A DNA stretch of 64,000 nucleotides from positions 244,124 to 308,123 of the forward strand of contig NZ_PJEO01000056.1 of the NCBI RefSeq assembly GCF_002843175.1, read 5' to 3'. Under the pieces are notes generated by a model, which was not told the DNA's origin, made no database searches, and was given only the letters and a program-made list of their open reading frames with translations. A program made the position numbers and the translations under genes. This DNA comes from Confluentibacter flavum (lineage in GTDB: Bacteria > Bacteroidota > Bacteroidia > Flavobacteriales > Flavobacteriaceae). This document shows positions 37,168 through 46,032 of this stretch, piece after piece (position 1 is the first letter of the stretch; every line of letters begins with the position of its first letter).

Positions 37168-37879
37168 TTATTTTAGTGTTATTAGCTAACTCTTTTTCTG
37201 TTTTATCTTTAGTAGAGTCTTCAACTTTTACAGTTTGCCCTTCTTTTTTAGCAGGTTCATCGCCTCCTGTTAACATACCACCAAAACTCATAAATCCAAT
37301 GGCCATTAATCCTGTAATGATGAACGTAATCCCCAAGCCTCTTAATGCTGGCGGTACATTTGAGTATCTAATTTTTTCACGAATGGCTGCAATGGCAAGG
37401 ATAGCCAAAAACCAACCAATTCCTGAAGCAATACCATAATTAAATGCCAATCCTAAAGTTGGGATTTCGCGAGATTGCATAAATAACGAACCTCCTAAAA
37501 TAGCACAGTTAACAGCAATAAGTGGTAAAAAAATACCCAACGAATTGTATAATGAAGGTGAAAACTTTTCAACAACAATTTCTACCAATTGAACCATGGT
37601 TGCAATCGTTGCAATAAACATGATGAATGATAAGAAACTTAAATCGTAATCGGCATATTCTGCGCCTAGCCAAGCTAATGCTCCTGGTTGTAATAGATAT
37701 TGGTCCAATAGCCAGTTTAAAGGAACTGTAATAGCTAATACAAAAATCACCGCAGCACCTAAACCTACTGCTGTAGCTACTTTTTTCGATACAGCAAGAT
37801 ATGAACACATCCCAAGGAAGGTTGCAAATACCATGTTATCTATAAATATTGATTTGAAAAATAATTCTATGTGTTCCAT
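37160..37879 (-). CDS. nqrE: Na+-translocating NADH:quinone reductase subunit E
   Basis: A six-helix membrane subunit that, with NqrD, houses an iron centre at their interface. 239 residues. Signature segments: [21 protein letters not shown] at the start (residues 4-24, with the conserved Cys), [12 protein letters not shown] mid-protein, and a C-terminal helix near 175-205. The last about 35 residues ([10 protein letters not shown] onward) form a charged hydrophilic tail not found in the roughly 200-residue Vibrio protein. It overlaps nqrF by 8 bases and is separated from nqrD by a 73-base repeat-like spacer. Confidence 0.96.
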   Translation of the reverse strand: MEHIELFFKSIFIDNMVFATFLGMCSYLAVSKKVATAVGLGAAVIFVLAITVPLNWLLDQYLLQPGALAWLGAEYADYDLSFLSFIMFIATIATMVQLVEIVVEKFSPSLYNSLGIFLPLIAVNCAILGGSLFMQSREIPTLGLAFNYGIASGIGWFLAILAIAAIREKIRYSNVPPALRGLGITFIITGLMAIGFMSFGGMLTGGDEPAKKEGQTVKVEDSTKDKTEKELANNTKIIE

Positions 37880-37889
37880 ATATTTTAAG

Positions 37890-37944
37890 TTTTCAGTCTC
37901 AGTCTCAGGTTACAGTTTTTACTGTTCACTGTGACTGTTAACTG
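37890..37944. repeat. CAGT-rich intergenic element between nqrD and nqrE
   Basis: On the plus strand it reads as runs of CAGTCTCAGTCTCAG, then TTACAGTTTTTACTGTTCACTGTGACTGTTAACTG. CAGT or its complement ACTG recurs about eight times, giving several overlapping small palindromes. It interrupts an otherwise tightly packed operon. Confidence 0.55.
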
Positions 37945-37952
37945 GTATCTAA

Positions 37953-38597
37953 TTAATCTTCTATTAAAGCTTTATTTCTACTACGTTGAATCCAAATAAT
38001 AACTCCCAAAACAATCAATGCCATTGGAGACAGTAACATAAATCCGTTATTTTCATACCCTAAAGCATATAATCCAGTTTTTTCAATAGGATCTCCTAAA
38101 ACTTTAAATCCTAATAAGGTACCAGAACCTAAAAGTTCTCTAAAAAAACCAACAATAATTAATATTAATCCATATCCGGCAGCATTACCAATCCCGTCTA
38201 AAAATGATTTCCAAGGGCCATTAGCCAAGGCAAATGCTTCAAAACGTCCCATAATAATACAGTTGGTAATAATCAACCCAACAAATACTGACAACGTTTT
38301 ACTTAGTTCATACGAATATGCTTTTAAAACTTGGTCTACAATAATTACTAAGGCAGCTACCACAACCAATTGGACAATGATTCTAATTTTAGAAGGTATA
38401 ATATTCCTCATCAAAGAAATAACAACATTACCAACTCCTAATACCGCAATAACCGAGATTGCCATAACAATAGATGCTTTTAACTGTGCCGTAATAGCCA
38501 ATGCAGAACAGATACCAAGAACCTGTATGGTAATTGGATTATTGTCTGTTAATGGATCCAGTATTAATTTGCTGTCTTTTTTTGATAAAAGTCCCAT
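37953..38597 (-). CDS. nqrD: Na+-translocating NADH:quinone reductase subunit D
   Basis: A six-helix membrane subunit paired with NqrE, 214 residues. The N-terminus LILDPLTDNNPITIQVLGICSAL (about residues 11-33, with the conserved Cys near 29) and LIITNCIIMGRFEAFA with the second conserved Cys are diagnostic. GLGILIIVGFFRELLGSG-like sequence (LILIIVGFFRELLGSGTL) follows. Four bases separate its ATG from the nqrC stop. NqrD and NqrE form the inverted pair that conducts electrons across the membrane. Confidence 0.96.
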   Translation of the reverse strand: MGLLSKKDSKLILDPLTDNNPITIQVLGICSALAITAQLKASIVMAISVIAVLGVGNVVISLMRNIIPSKIRIIVQLVVVAALVIIVDQVLKAYSYELSKTLSVFVGLIITNCIIMGRFEAFALANGPWKSFLDGIGNAAGYGLILIIVGFFRELLGSGTLLGFKVLGDPIEKTGLYALGYENNGFMLLSPMALIVLGVIIWIQRSRNKALIED

Positions 38598-38601
38598 GTT
38601 A

Positions 38602-39354
38602 TTAATTGTTTTTTAAAGATTTAAAATAAGGAGCGTAAAGCTTCAAGTCACTTCTTATCATGGCAGTAACACCATCACCAGTTATTGTTGCACCAGCTAA
38701 AGCATCAACCTCATTATCTGTTTTATTTTCATTTTTTGGATCTGCATTTCCTTTTGCAACTGTAATTCCTACAAATTCACCTGATTCGTCTAATAGGTGT
38801 TCGCCAATAAAATCATCCATAAAATAACGTTCTTTTATGTTTGCTCCCAATCCTGGCGTTTCGCCTTTATGATCAAAATAAGCCCCTTGTACCACCATAT
38901 TTTCATCTATGCCAACATAAGCCCAAATAGCATCCCAAAGTCCTTTACCATAAATTGGCACTACATAAATGGTTTTTCCATCAATATCGCCAACAAATAA
39001 TGGCAAACGTCTTTTCGACGGATCATCTTTAGCACTTGATTTTTCTTTTTTAACATCTATCAAATAAGCTTGATCATCTTCTGTTACATTTCCATCTTGA
39101 ATCACCAATTGCTTGGTAACATATGTTGAAAACTCCTCAGCAACTTTATCAGCAGCCACAAAATTGGCGCTGGTTTCATCATTTTCATTAATACCTAGTG
39201 CATACAAAATGTTTTGTTGCTTTTCAATACGTTGGTTTTCTGAAATTTTTCCTTTTAATGAAGACGCTGCATATGCTAAAACAGAGCCCACAATTAAAAC
39301 CATAACGATGGCAAAAATAATGGTATATGAATTTTTATCTGTTCTGTTTTCCAT
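38602..39354 (-). CDS. nqrC: Na+-translocating NADH:quinone reductase subunit C
   Basis: The periplasmic FMN-carrying subunit, 250 residues. One N-terminal membrane helix (about 11-30) is followed by an FMN-binding domain. The ApbE flavinylation motif is DALAGAT at 217-223, so FMN should be joined to Thr223. GETPGLGANIKERYF near 165-178 is the other conserved flavin-site segment. It is 2 bases downstream of nqrB and translationally coupled by proximity. The lipoprotein ApbE encoded at 27509-28486 is the expected modifying enzyme. Confidence 0.97.
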   Translation of the reverse strand: MENRTDKNSYTIIFAIVMVLIVGSVLAYAASSLKGKISENQRIEKQQNILYALGINENDETSANFVAADKVAEEFSTYVTKQLVIQDGNVTEDDQAYLIDVKKEKSSAKDDPSKRRLPLFVGDIDGKTIYVVPIYGKGLWDAIWAYVGIDENMVVQGAYFDHKGETPGLGANIKERYFMDDFIGEHLLDESGEFVGITVAKGNADPKNENKTDNEVDALAGATITGDGVTAMIRSDLKLYAPYFKSLKNN

Positions 39355-39356
39355 AA

Positions 39357-40583
39357 TTAAGCTGTTTTAACTTTTAAACGTTTCAACCTCTGTTTAATGT
39401 TTCCTTGTATGACATAATGATCTATAGTAGGAGCAAACACATTCATTAATAGAATGGCTAACATGACACCTTCTGGGTAAGCTGGATTAAAGATTCTAAT
39501 TAATATAGATATAAACCCTATTAAAAACCCATAATACCATTTTCCTTTATTTGTTTGTGACGCTGTAACAGGGTCGGTTGCCATAAAAACAACCCCAAAA
39601 GCAAAACCTCCTAAAATTAAATGCTGCCAAAAAGGCGTACTCATTAAAGTATAAAATTTACTGCTTTCGGTAATAATACCTGCACTAACAACTTGATTGA
39701 AAATCAATCCCATAACTATGGCTCCTAATGCTGATGACAGCATAATTCTCCAGCTTCCTATTTTGGTGAAGATTAAAAATAATCCTCCCAAAATAATGAG
39801 TAATGTGGAGGTTTCTCCAATGGAACCGGGAATAAACCCATAAAACATGTCTGATACCGAATACGCCATTTCTTTTCCTTGAGCTAAACTTCCTAATATA
39901 GTTTCACCAGAAATCGCATCTAAATTAGCCCCTGCAGCAATATCATTCGTTCTTTGAACCGCACCTTCAACCCATACCTTATCACCACTCATCCAAGTTG
40001 GATAAGCAAAGAATAGAAAGGCCCTTATAGTTAATGCCGGATTTAAGATATTCATTCCAGTTCCACCAAAAACCTCTTTCCCAATAACAACGCCGAATAT
40101 AACGGCAACTGCCAACATCCATAACGGAATATCAATAGGGACAATCAACGGCACAAGCATACCTGTTACCAAATAACCTTCTTCTACTTCGTGATTTTTA
40201 ATGACGGCGAATAAAAACTCAACACCTAAACCAACTCCATAAGACACAATAACCAATGGTATGATTTTCCAAAAACCAATCATAAAGTTATCTAACGTCC
40301 AAAATTCTGAACTAAAAAATCCAGAAGTTACCGCCTGAATATCGCCAACTGCCAGGTTATGTTGATACCCAGCATTGAACATGCCAAAAATCAAACATGG
40401 TATCATAGCCATGATAACCGTGTTCATGGTACGTTTTAAATCGTCTGCCGACTTAATATGTGTGCCATTATGCGTGGTATCGTTTGGTGTATATAAAAAA
40501 GTATGTAACGCATTGAATGCAGGGGCCATTTTAGTGCCCTTATACTTTTCTTTTAAACTATGTAAATTACTTTTTAAACTCAT
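39357..40583 (-). CDS. nqrB: Na+-translocating NADH:quinone reductase subunit B
   Basis: The large sodium-channel subunit with covalent FMN and riboflavin, 408 residues and about ten membrane helices. The N-terminus KYKGTKMAPAFNALHTFLY is family-typical, and GKEVFGGTGMNILNPAL near 168-184 is the conserved core. The flavinylation site reads DAISGET at 222-228 with Thr228 as the expected acceptor; the usual SGAT Ala is Glu here. VFMATDPVTASQTNKGKW near 335-352 is also conserved. Its ATG overlaps the last base of nqrA. Confidence 0.97.
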   Translation of the reverse strand: MSLKSNLHSLKEKYKGTKMAPAFNALHTFLYTPNDTTHNGTHIKSADDLKRTMNTVIMAMIPCLIFGMFNAGYQHNLAVGDIQAVTSGFFSSEFWTLDNFMIGFWKIIPLVIVSYGVGLGVEFLFAVIKNHEVEEGYLVTGMLVPLIVPIDIPLWMLAVAVIFGVVIGKEVFGGTGMNILNPALTIRAFLFFAYPTWMSGDKVWVEGAVQRTNDIAAGANLDAISGETILGSLAQGKEMAYSVSDMFYGFIPGSIGETSTLLIILGGLFLIFTKIGSWRIMLSSALGAIVMGLIFNQVVSAGIITESSKFYTLMSTPFWQHLILGGFAFGVVFMATDPVTASQTNKGKWYYGFLIGFISILIRIFNPAYPEGVMLAILLMNVFAPTIDHYVIQGNIKQRLKRLKVKTA

Positions 40584-41938
40584 TATCCTATCTCTTTAAG
40601 CATTAAGTCTAAGCCTTTTCTTATAATATCTTGATGTGGTTGTTTAGACACACAAATAAACTCTGTTAATGCAAAATCCTCAGGAGCTACTTCGTACATG
40701 CCCAAAGCTTCCATTTCATCTAAATCTTTATACATACATGCTTTTAAGATTTGCATAGGGTAAATATCCAAAGGAAATACTTCCTCATAGTTACCTGTAG
40801 TCACAAAAGCTCTGTGCTCTCCATTGGTATTGGTGTCTAACTCGTATTCTTTTTTAGGGTTTAACCAAGAAAACGTTAATGCTCTTGAGTTTGAAATTTT
40901 ATTGAAAACCGGTTTGGTCCAACCGAACAATTCATAGTCATCACCTTCTGGAATTACGGTAATTACATTACTGTAATAATCTAAATAACCATCTGGTTTT
41001 ATGTGTTTGCCACTTAATACGTTTCCTGAAATAATTCTCACATTAGCATCTTGAGGAACCCCTTTGTCATAAATAATGGTAGCAACTTCGCTACCTATTT
41101 TAGTAACAAAATATCTTGGTTTTTCTATGGAAGACCCTACTAAAGCCACGATACGTTCTGCATTAAACTTACCTGTTAAAAGCAATTCGCCAATAATGAC
41201 CAAATCTTGAGCATTAACGGTCCAAACCACTTCGCCTTTATTTACAGGATCAATTCTATTGATTAATGTCCCCACATTTCCTGATGGATGCGGTCCAGAA
41301 ATGCTATGAATGGCAACACCTTTTAATCCTGCTAACGGTGAGTTTGAAGATTTTCCTATCCCCACATGTACGTTGCCTGCTGTAAGTTTCCCTAACGCAA
41401 TAACAGCTGCTTGCAATTCTGATTCTTTACCTTTTAAGGTAAAATCTAAATCGGCTGCCAAGGGCGCTGTTGCATAACCCGAAACAAAGATGGATTTTGG
41501 CGATTTGTTTGGGTTCGCAATCACGTCGTACGGACGTTGCTTAATAAATGCCCAACATCCAGATTCTAATAAGCGCCCTTTAATAGCTTCTGCACTAGCC
41601 GTATCTGGATTAACAACACCATAATTTTTAAAGGTTTGTATTTTATCTGCTTGAATCTTTACAGATAATATTTTTCGCTTTTCACCACGATTAATTTCTA
41701 TAACTTCTCCAGAGACAGGAGTAACAAACTTTACGTTTTCGTTAGATTTATCATAAAATACTGGGTCTCCAGCGTTTACTTTTGATCCAACTTTAGAAAT
41801 TAATTTAGGTGTTAGTCCGTGGAAATCTTCAGGCCTTAAAGTATAAAAGTTGCTTAAAATAGCCTTTTCAAGGGTTTTTTCAGCTTCACCTTTAAGTTTA
41901 ATGTCTAGACCTTTTTTAATGAGAATGTCTTTTGACAT
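40583..41938 (-). CDS. nqrA: Na+-translocating NADH:quinone reductase subunit A
   Basis: The cytoplasmic, quinone-site-linked subunit, first gene of the operon, 451 residues. The ATG at 41938 is chosen because it gives the family N-terminus MSKDILIKKGLDIKLKGE and lies downstream of a TAnnTTTG box; an ATG at 41977 falls inside that box. Motifs: HGLTPKLISKVGSKVNAGDPVF near 54-75, SISGPHPSGNVGTLINRIDP near 230-249, and LVGSSIEKPRYF. No cofactor motif is expected. Expression of the whole pump is probably driven from this promoter. Confidence 0.96.
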   Translation of the reverse strand: MSKDILIKKGLDIKLKGEAEKTLEKAILSNFYTLRPEDFHGLTPKLISKVGSKVNAGDPVFYDKSNENVKFVTPVSGEVIEINRGEKRKILSVKIQADKIQTFKNYGVVNPDTASAEAIKGRLLESGCWAFIKQRPYDVIANPNKSPKSIFVSGYATAPLAADLDFTLKGKESELQAAVIALGKLTAGNVHVGIGKSSNSPLAGLKGVAIHSISGPHPSGNVGTLINRIDPVNKGEVVWTVNAQDLVIIGELLLTGKFNAERIVALVGSSIEKPRYFVTKIGSEVATIIYDKGVPQDANVRIISGNVLSGKHIKPDGYLDYYSNVITVIPEGDDYELFGWTKPVFNKISNSRALTFSWLNPKKEYELDTNTNGEHRAFVTTGNYEEVFPLDIYPMQILKACMYKDLDEMEALGMYEVAPEDFALTEFICVSKQPHQDIIRKGLDLMLKEIG

Positions 41939-41974
41939 ATTTTTTTTATTGAAATTATTGTCTAAAAATCGGTG

Positions 41975-41982
41975 CAAATTTA
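41975..41982 (-). promoter_or_regulatory. -7 box for the nqr operon
   Basis: TAAATTTG on the minus strand, a full TAnnTTTG match, 36 bases before the nqrA ATG. Confidence 0.55.
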
Positions 41983-42043
41983 CAAATTAAAAAACCAGTT
42001 TTCATAATAAATTAACAGATTTTTGATAAGTGCAAGATATGTT

Positions 42044-42051
42044 TATTTTTG
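42044..42051 (+). promoter_or_regulatory. -7 box for the plug-protein gene
   Basis: TATTTTTG, a full TAnnTTTG match, 39 bases before the ATG at 42091. It rules out an in-frame TTG start at 42049 and forms a divergent pair with the nqr promoter. Confidence 0.5.
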
Positions 42052-42090
42052 GGCATAAAATTTGATTATATTTACAAAAACTGCTTTAAA

Positions 42091-43341
42091 ATGCCGCTTA
42101 AATACACATTCTTGTTTTGCTTCATCTTTATAGGTACTATTGCCTTTTGCCAAGTTAGCGAGGTGAATCCGCCCGATTTCATAAAAACCATTGCTTTTAA
42201 GGGAAATACTGCTGAAAGCCAATTGCCTGTATTAAGACTTGGTGAATACTTGGTTTTAGAGTTTGATGCGCTGAATGGGAATGAAGATGATTATTACTAT
42301 AAAATACAACATTATAATTACGATTGGACGCCGTCGGTGTTGGTAAAATCTGAATACATGGATGGTTTTGATAACCAACGCATCAGAAATTACGAAAATT
42401 CATTTAACACCTACCAAATTTATTCCCATTATAAACTTACCATTCCCAATCCACAAACCAAACAGTTAAAAATTTCGGGAAACTACATGATCCAAATTTT
42501 TAATAATAGTGATGAATTGGTTTTTTCAAGAAAGTTCATGATTTATGAAAATACTGCCAATGTTGGCGTAAGCCTCAAACGTTCTCGAAGCATTGAATTT
42601 ATAGAATCCAAGCAACGGGTTGATATTGTTATTACCTCCAATAACTTACAGCTTAACAACCCAAAGGAAAACGTGAATGTGGTTATTGTTCAGAACAACA
42701 ACTTAAATACCGCTATTTCAAACTTAAAACCGCAATATACCATTGGCAATCAGTTGATTTATAAATACGACCATGAAACCAGTTTTTGGGGAGGTAATGA
42801 ATATTTGTATTTTGAAAATAAAGACGTAAGAGCTGCCAATACGGGCATTCAATATGTAGACCTAAAGGACTTATACCACAATTATTTATTCACCAATTTT
42901 TCAAGAGCGAAAAGACCATATACTTACAATCCGGATATCAACGGCAATTATTTAATTAATAATATAGATGCCGATAATCCAAGTATTGAAGCCGATTATG
43001 TTTGGATGCATTTTTCATTGTTACCTGACCCTTCGTTTAAAAATAAAGACATTTATGTGTACGGCAATTATAATAATTATGCCTTAGATGAAAGTAATAA
43101 AATGATTTACGACGAACAAGATAACGTTTATAAAAACGAGATGTTGTTAAAACAAGGTTTCTATAATTACAAATATGTTGCGGTGAATAACGATAATACT
43201 TTAGATGAAGGCGCCATTAGCGGAAATTTTTATCAAACCGAAAACAATTATAAAGTGATTGTTTATTATAGAGATTTAGGTGCTAGATACGATAAAATCA
43301 TTGGTTTGGGCGAAGGCAGTTCCATAAATATCTCCAATTAA
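42091..43341 (+). CDS. Type IX secretion system plug protein (DUF5103 family)
   Basis: A 416-residue secreted protein with a signal peptide (MPLKYTFLFCFIFIGTIAFC-Q). The body is all beta, with family-typical segments: VNPPDFIKTIAFKG near the start, QHYNYDWTPSVLVKSEYMDG near 88-107, NYENSFNTYQIYSHY, and the C-terminal VYGNYNNYALDESNKM and GFYNYKYVAV, which resemble a carbohydrate-binding/E-set domain. This matches the DUF5103 proteins, one of which (PlugA) was seen plugging the lateral or periplasmic opening of the SprA translocon in Flavobacterium. With porT, it shows that type IX secretion is active in this organism. Confidence 0.8.
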   Translation: MPLKYTFLFCFIFIGTIAFCQVSEVNPPDFIKTIAFKGNTAESQLPVLRLGEYLVLEFDALNGNEDDYYYKIQHYNYDWTPSVLVKSEYMDGFDNQRIRNYENSFNTYQIYSHYKLTIPNPQTKQLKISGNYMIQIFNNSDELVFSRKFMIYENTANVGVSLKRSRSIEFIESKQRVDIVITSNNLQLNNPKENVNVVIVQNNNLNTAISNLKPQYTIGNQLIYKYDHETSFWGGNEYLYFENKDVRAANTGIQYVDLKDLYHNYLFTNFSRAKRPYTYNPDINGNYLINNIDADNPSIEADYVWMHFSLLPDPSFKNKDIYVYGNYNNYALDESNKMIYDEQDNVYKNEMLLKQGFYNYKYVAVNNDNTLDEGAISGNFYQTENNYKVIVYYRDLGARYDKIIGLGEGSSINISN

Positions 43342-43448
43342 AGTTAATTAATCGTTATAATTAATTTTAAACACGTTTAAAAATTCGGCTAACATATTAA
43401 TATTTATTAATTTAGCAGCATTAAATACAACTCTCAGTAGTATCAAAT

Positions 43449-43835
43449 ATGGTTCAACAAGTAACAAAAGGCATAAAAATTTCGGTGGAAACTACCTTCG
43501 AAGGCTCGTTTTATAAAAACTATAAAATACAGTACGCTTTTGGTTATACCGTAACTATTGAAAACCAAAGCAAAGATTCCGTACAGCTTAACGCACGCCA
43601 TTGGGAAATTTTGGATGCCCTAAATAATGTGGAAATTGTTTCTGGTGAAGGTGTTATAGGTAAAAAACCGGTTTTAAAACCTGGCGAATCGCACACCTAC
43701 ACCTCTGGCTGTTTGCTTACCTCACCTTTTGGGGCCATGTCTGGACATTACAGCATGATTAACTTTACAACGGCTAAAAATTTTAAAGTTAATATCCCTA
43801 CATTTAAGTTAAGCGCTCCTTTTGCTATAAACTAA
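43449..43835 (+). CDS. apaG: ApaG family protein
   Basis: A 128-residue ApaG/DUF525 beta-sandwich protein. Conserved features: YTVTIENQSKDSVQLNARHW near 34-53, EGVIGKKPVLKPGESHTYTSG near 71-91 and GHYSMIN near 105-111. In Salmonella, ApaG (CorD) is linked to Co2+/Mg2+ resistance; the biochemical role is unclear, and the fold is also found in an F-box-associated domain of eukaryotes. It starts 107 bases after the plug gene, probably from its own promoter. Confidence 0.92.
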   Translation: MVQQVTKGIKISVETTFEGSFYKNYKIQYAFGYTVTIENQSKDSVQLNARHWEILDALNNVEIVSGEGVIGKKPVLKPGESHTYTSGCLLTSPFGAMSGHYSMINFTTAKNFKVNIPTFKLSAPFAIN

Positions 43836-43838
43836 GAT

Positions 43839-43876
43839 CATTGTGAGGTATTTCGCTGAAGCAATCTGTTGATTTT
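43839..43876. repeat. Partial REP-like repeat
   Basis: CATTGTGAGG then GAAGCAATCTGTTGATTTT resembles one arm of the element at 19924-20011 (CATTACGAGG and AGATTGC). The inverted second arm is missing. Confidence 0.45.
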
Positions 43877-43912
43877 ATTTGTTTTTCTTTGAACTATTTT
43901 TTTCAATAACCA

Positions 43913-44440
43913 ATGGCTCATAGCACAAAACTTTACAAGACAGCTTTCGCCCTGGCTATTTTTACCATCCTTTACAATATTGCTGAAGGGTTGATATCAA
44001 TCTATCTTGGATTTGAAGATGAAAGTTTAGCTTTATTTGGTTTTGGATCAGACAGTTTTATAGAGGTTATTTCTGGATTAGGAATTGCGCATATGGTGTT
44101 ACGAATACAAAAAAATCCTAATAGTAATAGAGATGATTTTGAAAGAACCGCTTTACGGATTACCGGAGTAGTGTTTTATATAATGGTATTTGGGTTGGTA
44201 TTGACCAGTATTTACAATATTTGGACGGGACACAAACCCATAACAACATTTGGGGGCGTTATTATTTCCGTAATATCGATTATAGTTATTTGGGGTTTGG
44301 TAGCTTGGAAAAGAAAAGTAGGCAACAAATTGAATTCCGATCCTATTTTGGCAGATGCCAATTGCACCATGGTTTGCGTTTATATGTCTGTCATATTACT
44401 TGTAAGTAGTGGTATTTATGAGTTGTTTGCCTTTCCTTAA
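43913..44440 (+). CDS. Cation-diffusion-facilitator-like membrane protein
   Basis: A 175-residue protein with five or six hydrophobic helices. FGFGSDSFIEVISGLGI near 43-59 and SDPILADANCTMVCVYMS near 137-155 resemble the metal-binding helices II and V of CDF Zn2+/Mn2+ transporters, where Asp and His residues bind the ion. Asp47, Glu51, Asp138 and Asp143 are candidates. The cytoplasmic ferredoxin-like domain of full CDF proteins (about 300 residues) is absent. It may be a stand-alone transmembrane-domain version; whether it transports metal is unknown. Confidence 0.7.
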   Translation: MAHSTKLYKTAFALAIFTILYNIAEGLISIYLGFEDESLALFGFGSDSFIEVISGLGIAHMVLRIQKNPNSNRDDFERTALRITGVVFYIMVFGLVLTSIYNIWTGHKPITTFGGVIISVISIIVIWGLVAWKRKVGNKLNSDPILADANCTMVCVYMSVILLVSSGIYELFAFP

Positions 44441-44511
44441 TAGATAGTTTGGGAACACTCGGGGCTTTCTTATTTTGCTTTTAAGGAAGGTAAAGAATGC
44501 TTTAAAAAGCC

Positions 44512-44539
44512 AATAACAACAAACATTGTTGTTGTTATT
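44512..44539. repeat. Hairpin of TTG/AAC units
   Basis: AATAACAACAA (44512-44522) pairs perfectly with TTGTTGTTATT (44529-44539) around a 6-base loop. It is followed by AACTGTC, not T, so it is unlikely to be a simple intrinsic terminator, though it lies just after the CDF-like gene. Confidence 0.5.
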
Positions 44540-44645
44540 AACTGTCTACAAAACCACCTCATAAATAAAAATACCTAATATTGTAATTCTTTTCTTTATT
44601 TTTATAATTTATATCCAGATCGCTGACAATAATTTGTACTCAATC

Positions 44646-45980
44646 ATGAAATTAACCTTGATTTTATTTTTTTTAGTTTTCACCGCAATTGGACAAAATA
44701 TAAAAGGAACTATTTTAGATGAAGAAACTCAAAAACCTATAGATAATGTGAATGTCTACTATAATAAAGAAAAAATAGGAACAGTATCGAATGAAAAAGG
44801 GGAGTTTAATTTAAAAACTATATCTAAAATAACTCAAACAGATTCAATAAGTTTTTCAATTATTGGTTACGAGACTAAAAATCACACGTTATTAAAACTC
44901 AATGAACTCAATTTTATAATTCATTTGTCAAAAAAAACGGAAAATCTTGAAGAAATAACCATAACAAGTAATCAAAATCTAAAACCCAAATTATCTTACA
45001 ATAATTTATCACCTCTAATAAAAGGAGTTTATAATTTTGGATCTACATTAGTTGCCAATAAGATATACTTAATTGGAGGTGATGAAACATATTTTCAAGA
45101 TAACGCAAAAAGAACTCTCAATGAATCATCGTCAATAGAAGACTTTTTAAAAAAACTTAAAAGTAATTTTATATGGGAAAATTACAGTGACAAGTTACAA
45201 ATATATGATATAGAAAAAGATACTTGGGAAACGTCAAAATTAAGATTTAGAAAACGCGCATATCATAATATAGTATTCTTAAATGACAAAATCTATGTTT
45301 TTGGTGGCAAGACACTTTCCGAAAACAAAAAACGTGAGTTTTTAGATGATAAAATTGAAGTTCTAAATCTCAACACAAAACAAATTGTTGTAGACAATAC
45401 TAATCCGCACCAAGCAGTAAATTTTGCAGCATTATCATATCAAAATAATATTATTGTTATGGGAGGTTCTGTTAAACAAAATAACAATGGCCTTAAAATT
45501 TATACTGACCAATCACATATTTATGATATTGCAACAGGATACTGGTACGAATTACCAAAAATGACCAAATCAAAAGAAGTAAATGGTATAATCATAAAAA
45601 ACAAAATATATCTTGTCGGTGGATTTAATAAAATTCCACTATCAGAAATTGAATCATATGACCTTGTTACTGGAAAATGGAAAAACGAAGGGAGTCTATT
45701 TTACGGAATAGAAAAGCCTGCTTTAACTCATAATGACGGTATTATTTATGTTTTTAATAATGACAAAATAATGACCTACAATATTGAAACTAAAATACTA
45801 TATGAATATAGAATTGACTTAAATTTAAAAAGCTCTCAAATTCATTGTGATGGGCATAATCTCTATATATTAGGGGGATTAATTGGAGATAATTATACAA
45901 ATACCCCATCATCAAGGTTATATTCAATTGACTTAAATGAGTTTACTAAAACGGAAATCATAAATTCTAAAAACAATTAA
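44646..45980 (+). CDS. Secreted kelch-repeat protein with N-terminal carboxypeptidase-regulatory-like domain
   Basis: A 444-residue protein with a signal peptide (MKLTLILFFLVFTAIG). Residues about 20-95 form a CarboxypepD_reg-like domain (GTILDEETQKPIDNVNVYY, then GEFNLK, SFSIIGYETK), as in TonB-linked outer-membrane proteins. The rest is a kelch beta-propeller; blade signatures are YLIGGDE, YVFGGKT, IVMGGSV, YLVGGFN and YILGGLI, roughly 50-70 residues apart. No catalytic motif. The ATG at 44646 begins the signal peptide. Likely an envelope binding protein. Its DNA looks more AT-rich than the flanks. No obvious terminator separates it from the convergent gene. Confidence 0.8.
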   Translation: MKLTLILFFLVFTAIGQNIKGTILDEETQKPIDNVNVYYNKEKIGTVSNEKGEFNLKTISKITQTDSISFSIIGYETKNHTLLKLNELNFIIHLSKKTENLEEITITSNQNLKPKLSYNNLSPLIKGVYNFGSTLVANKIYLIGGDETYFQDNAKRTLNESSSIEDFLKKLKSNFIWENYSDKLQIYDIEKDTWETSKLRFRKRAYHNIVFLNDKIYVFGGKTLSENKKREFLDDKIEVLNLNTKQIVVDNTNPHQAVNFAALSYQNNIIVMGGSVKQNNNGLKIYTDQSHIYDIATGYWYELPKMTKSKEVNGIIIKNKIYLVGGFNKIPLSEIESYDLVTGKWKNEGSLFYGIEKPALTHNDGIIYVFNNDKIMTYNIETKILYEYRIDLNLKSSQIHCDGHNLYILGGLIGDNYTNTPSSRLYSIDLNEFTKTEIINSKNN

Positions 45981-46032
45981 AAACTATTACCGCTTAAAAA
46001 TAATTGCTTGGTTCTTGCCTACTCGGAAAAAT

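Noticed and set aside
41939..41977. Longer nqrA reading frame starting at 41977
   Set aside because: That start lies inside the TAnnTTTG promoter box and adds residues absent from the family; the ATG at 41938 gives the normal N-terminus.
44512..44539. CRISPR-like or simple repeat array at the TTG/AAC hairpin
   Set aside because: It is a single hairpin with no repeated spacer structure.
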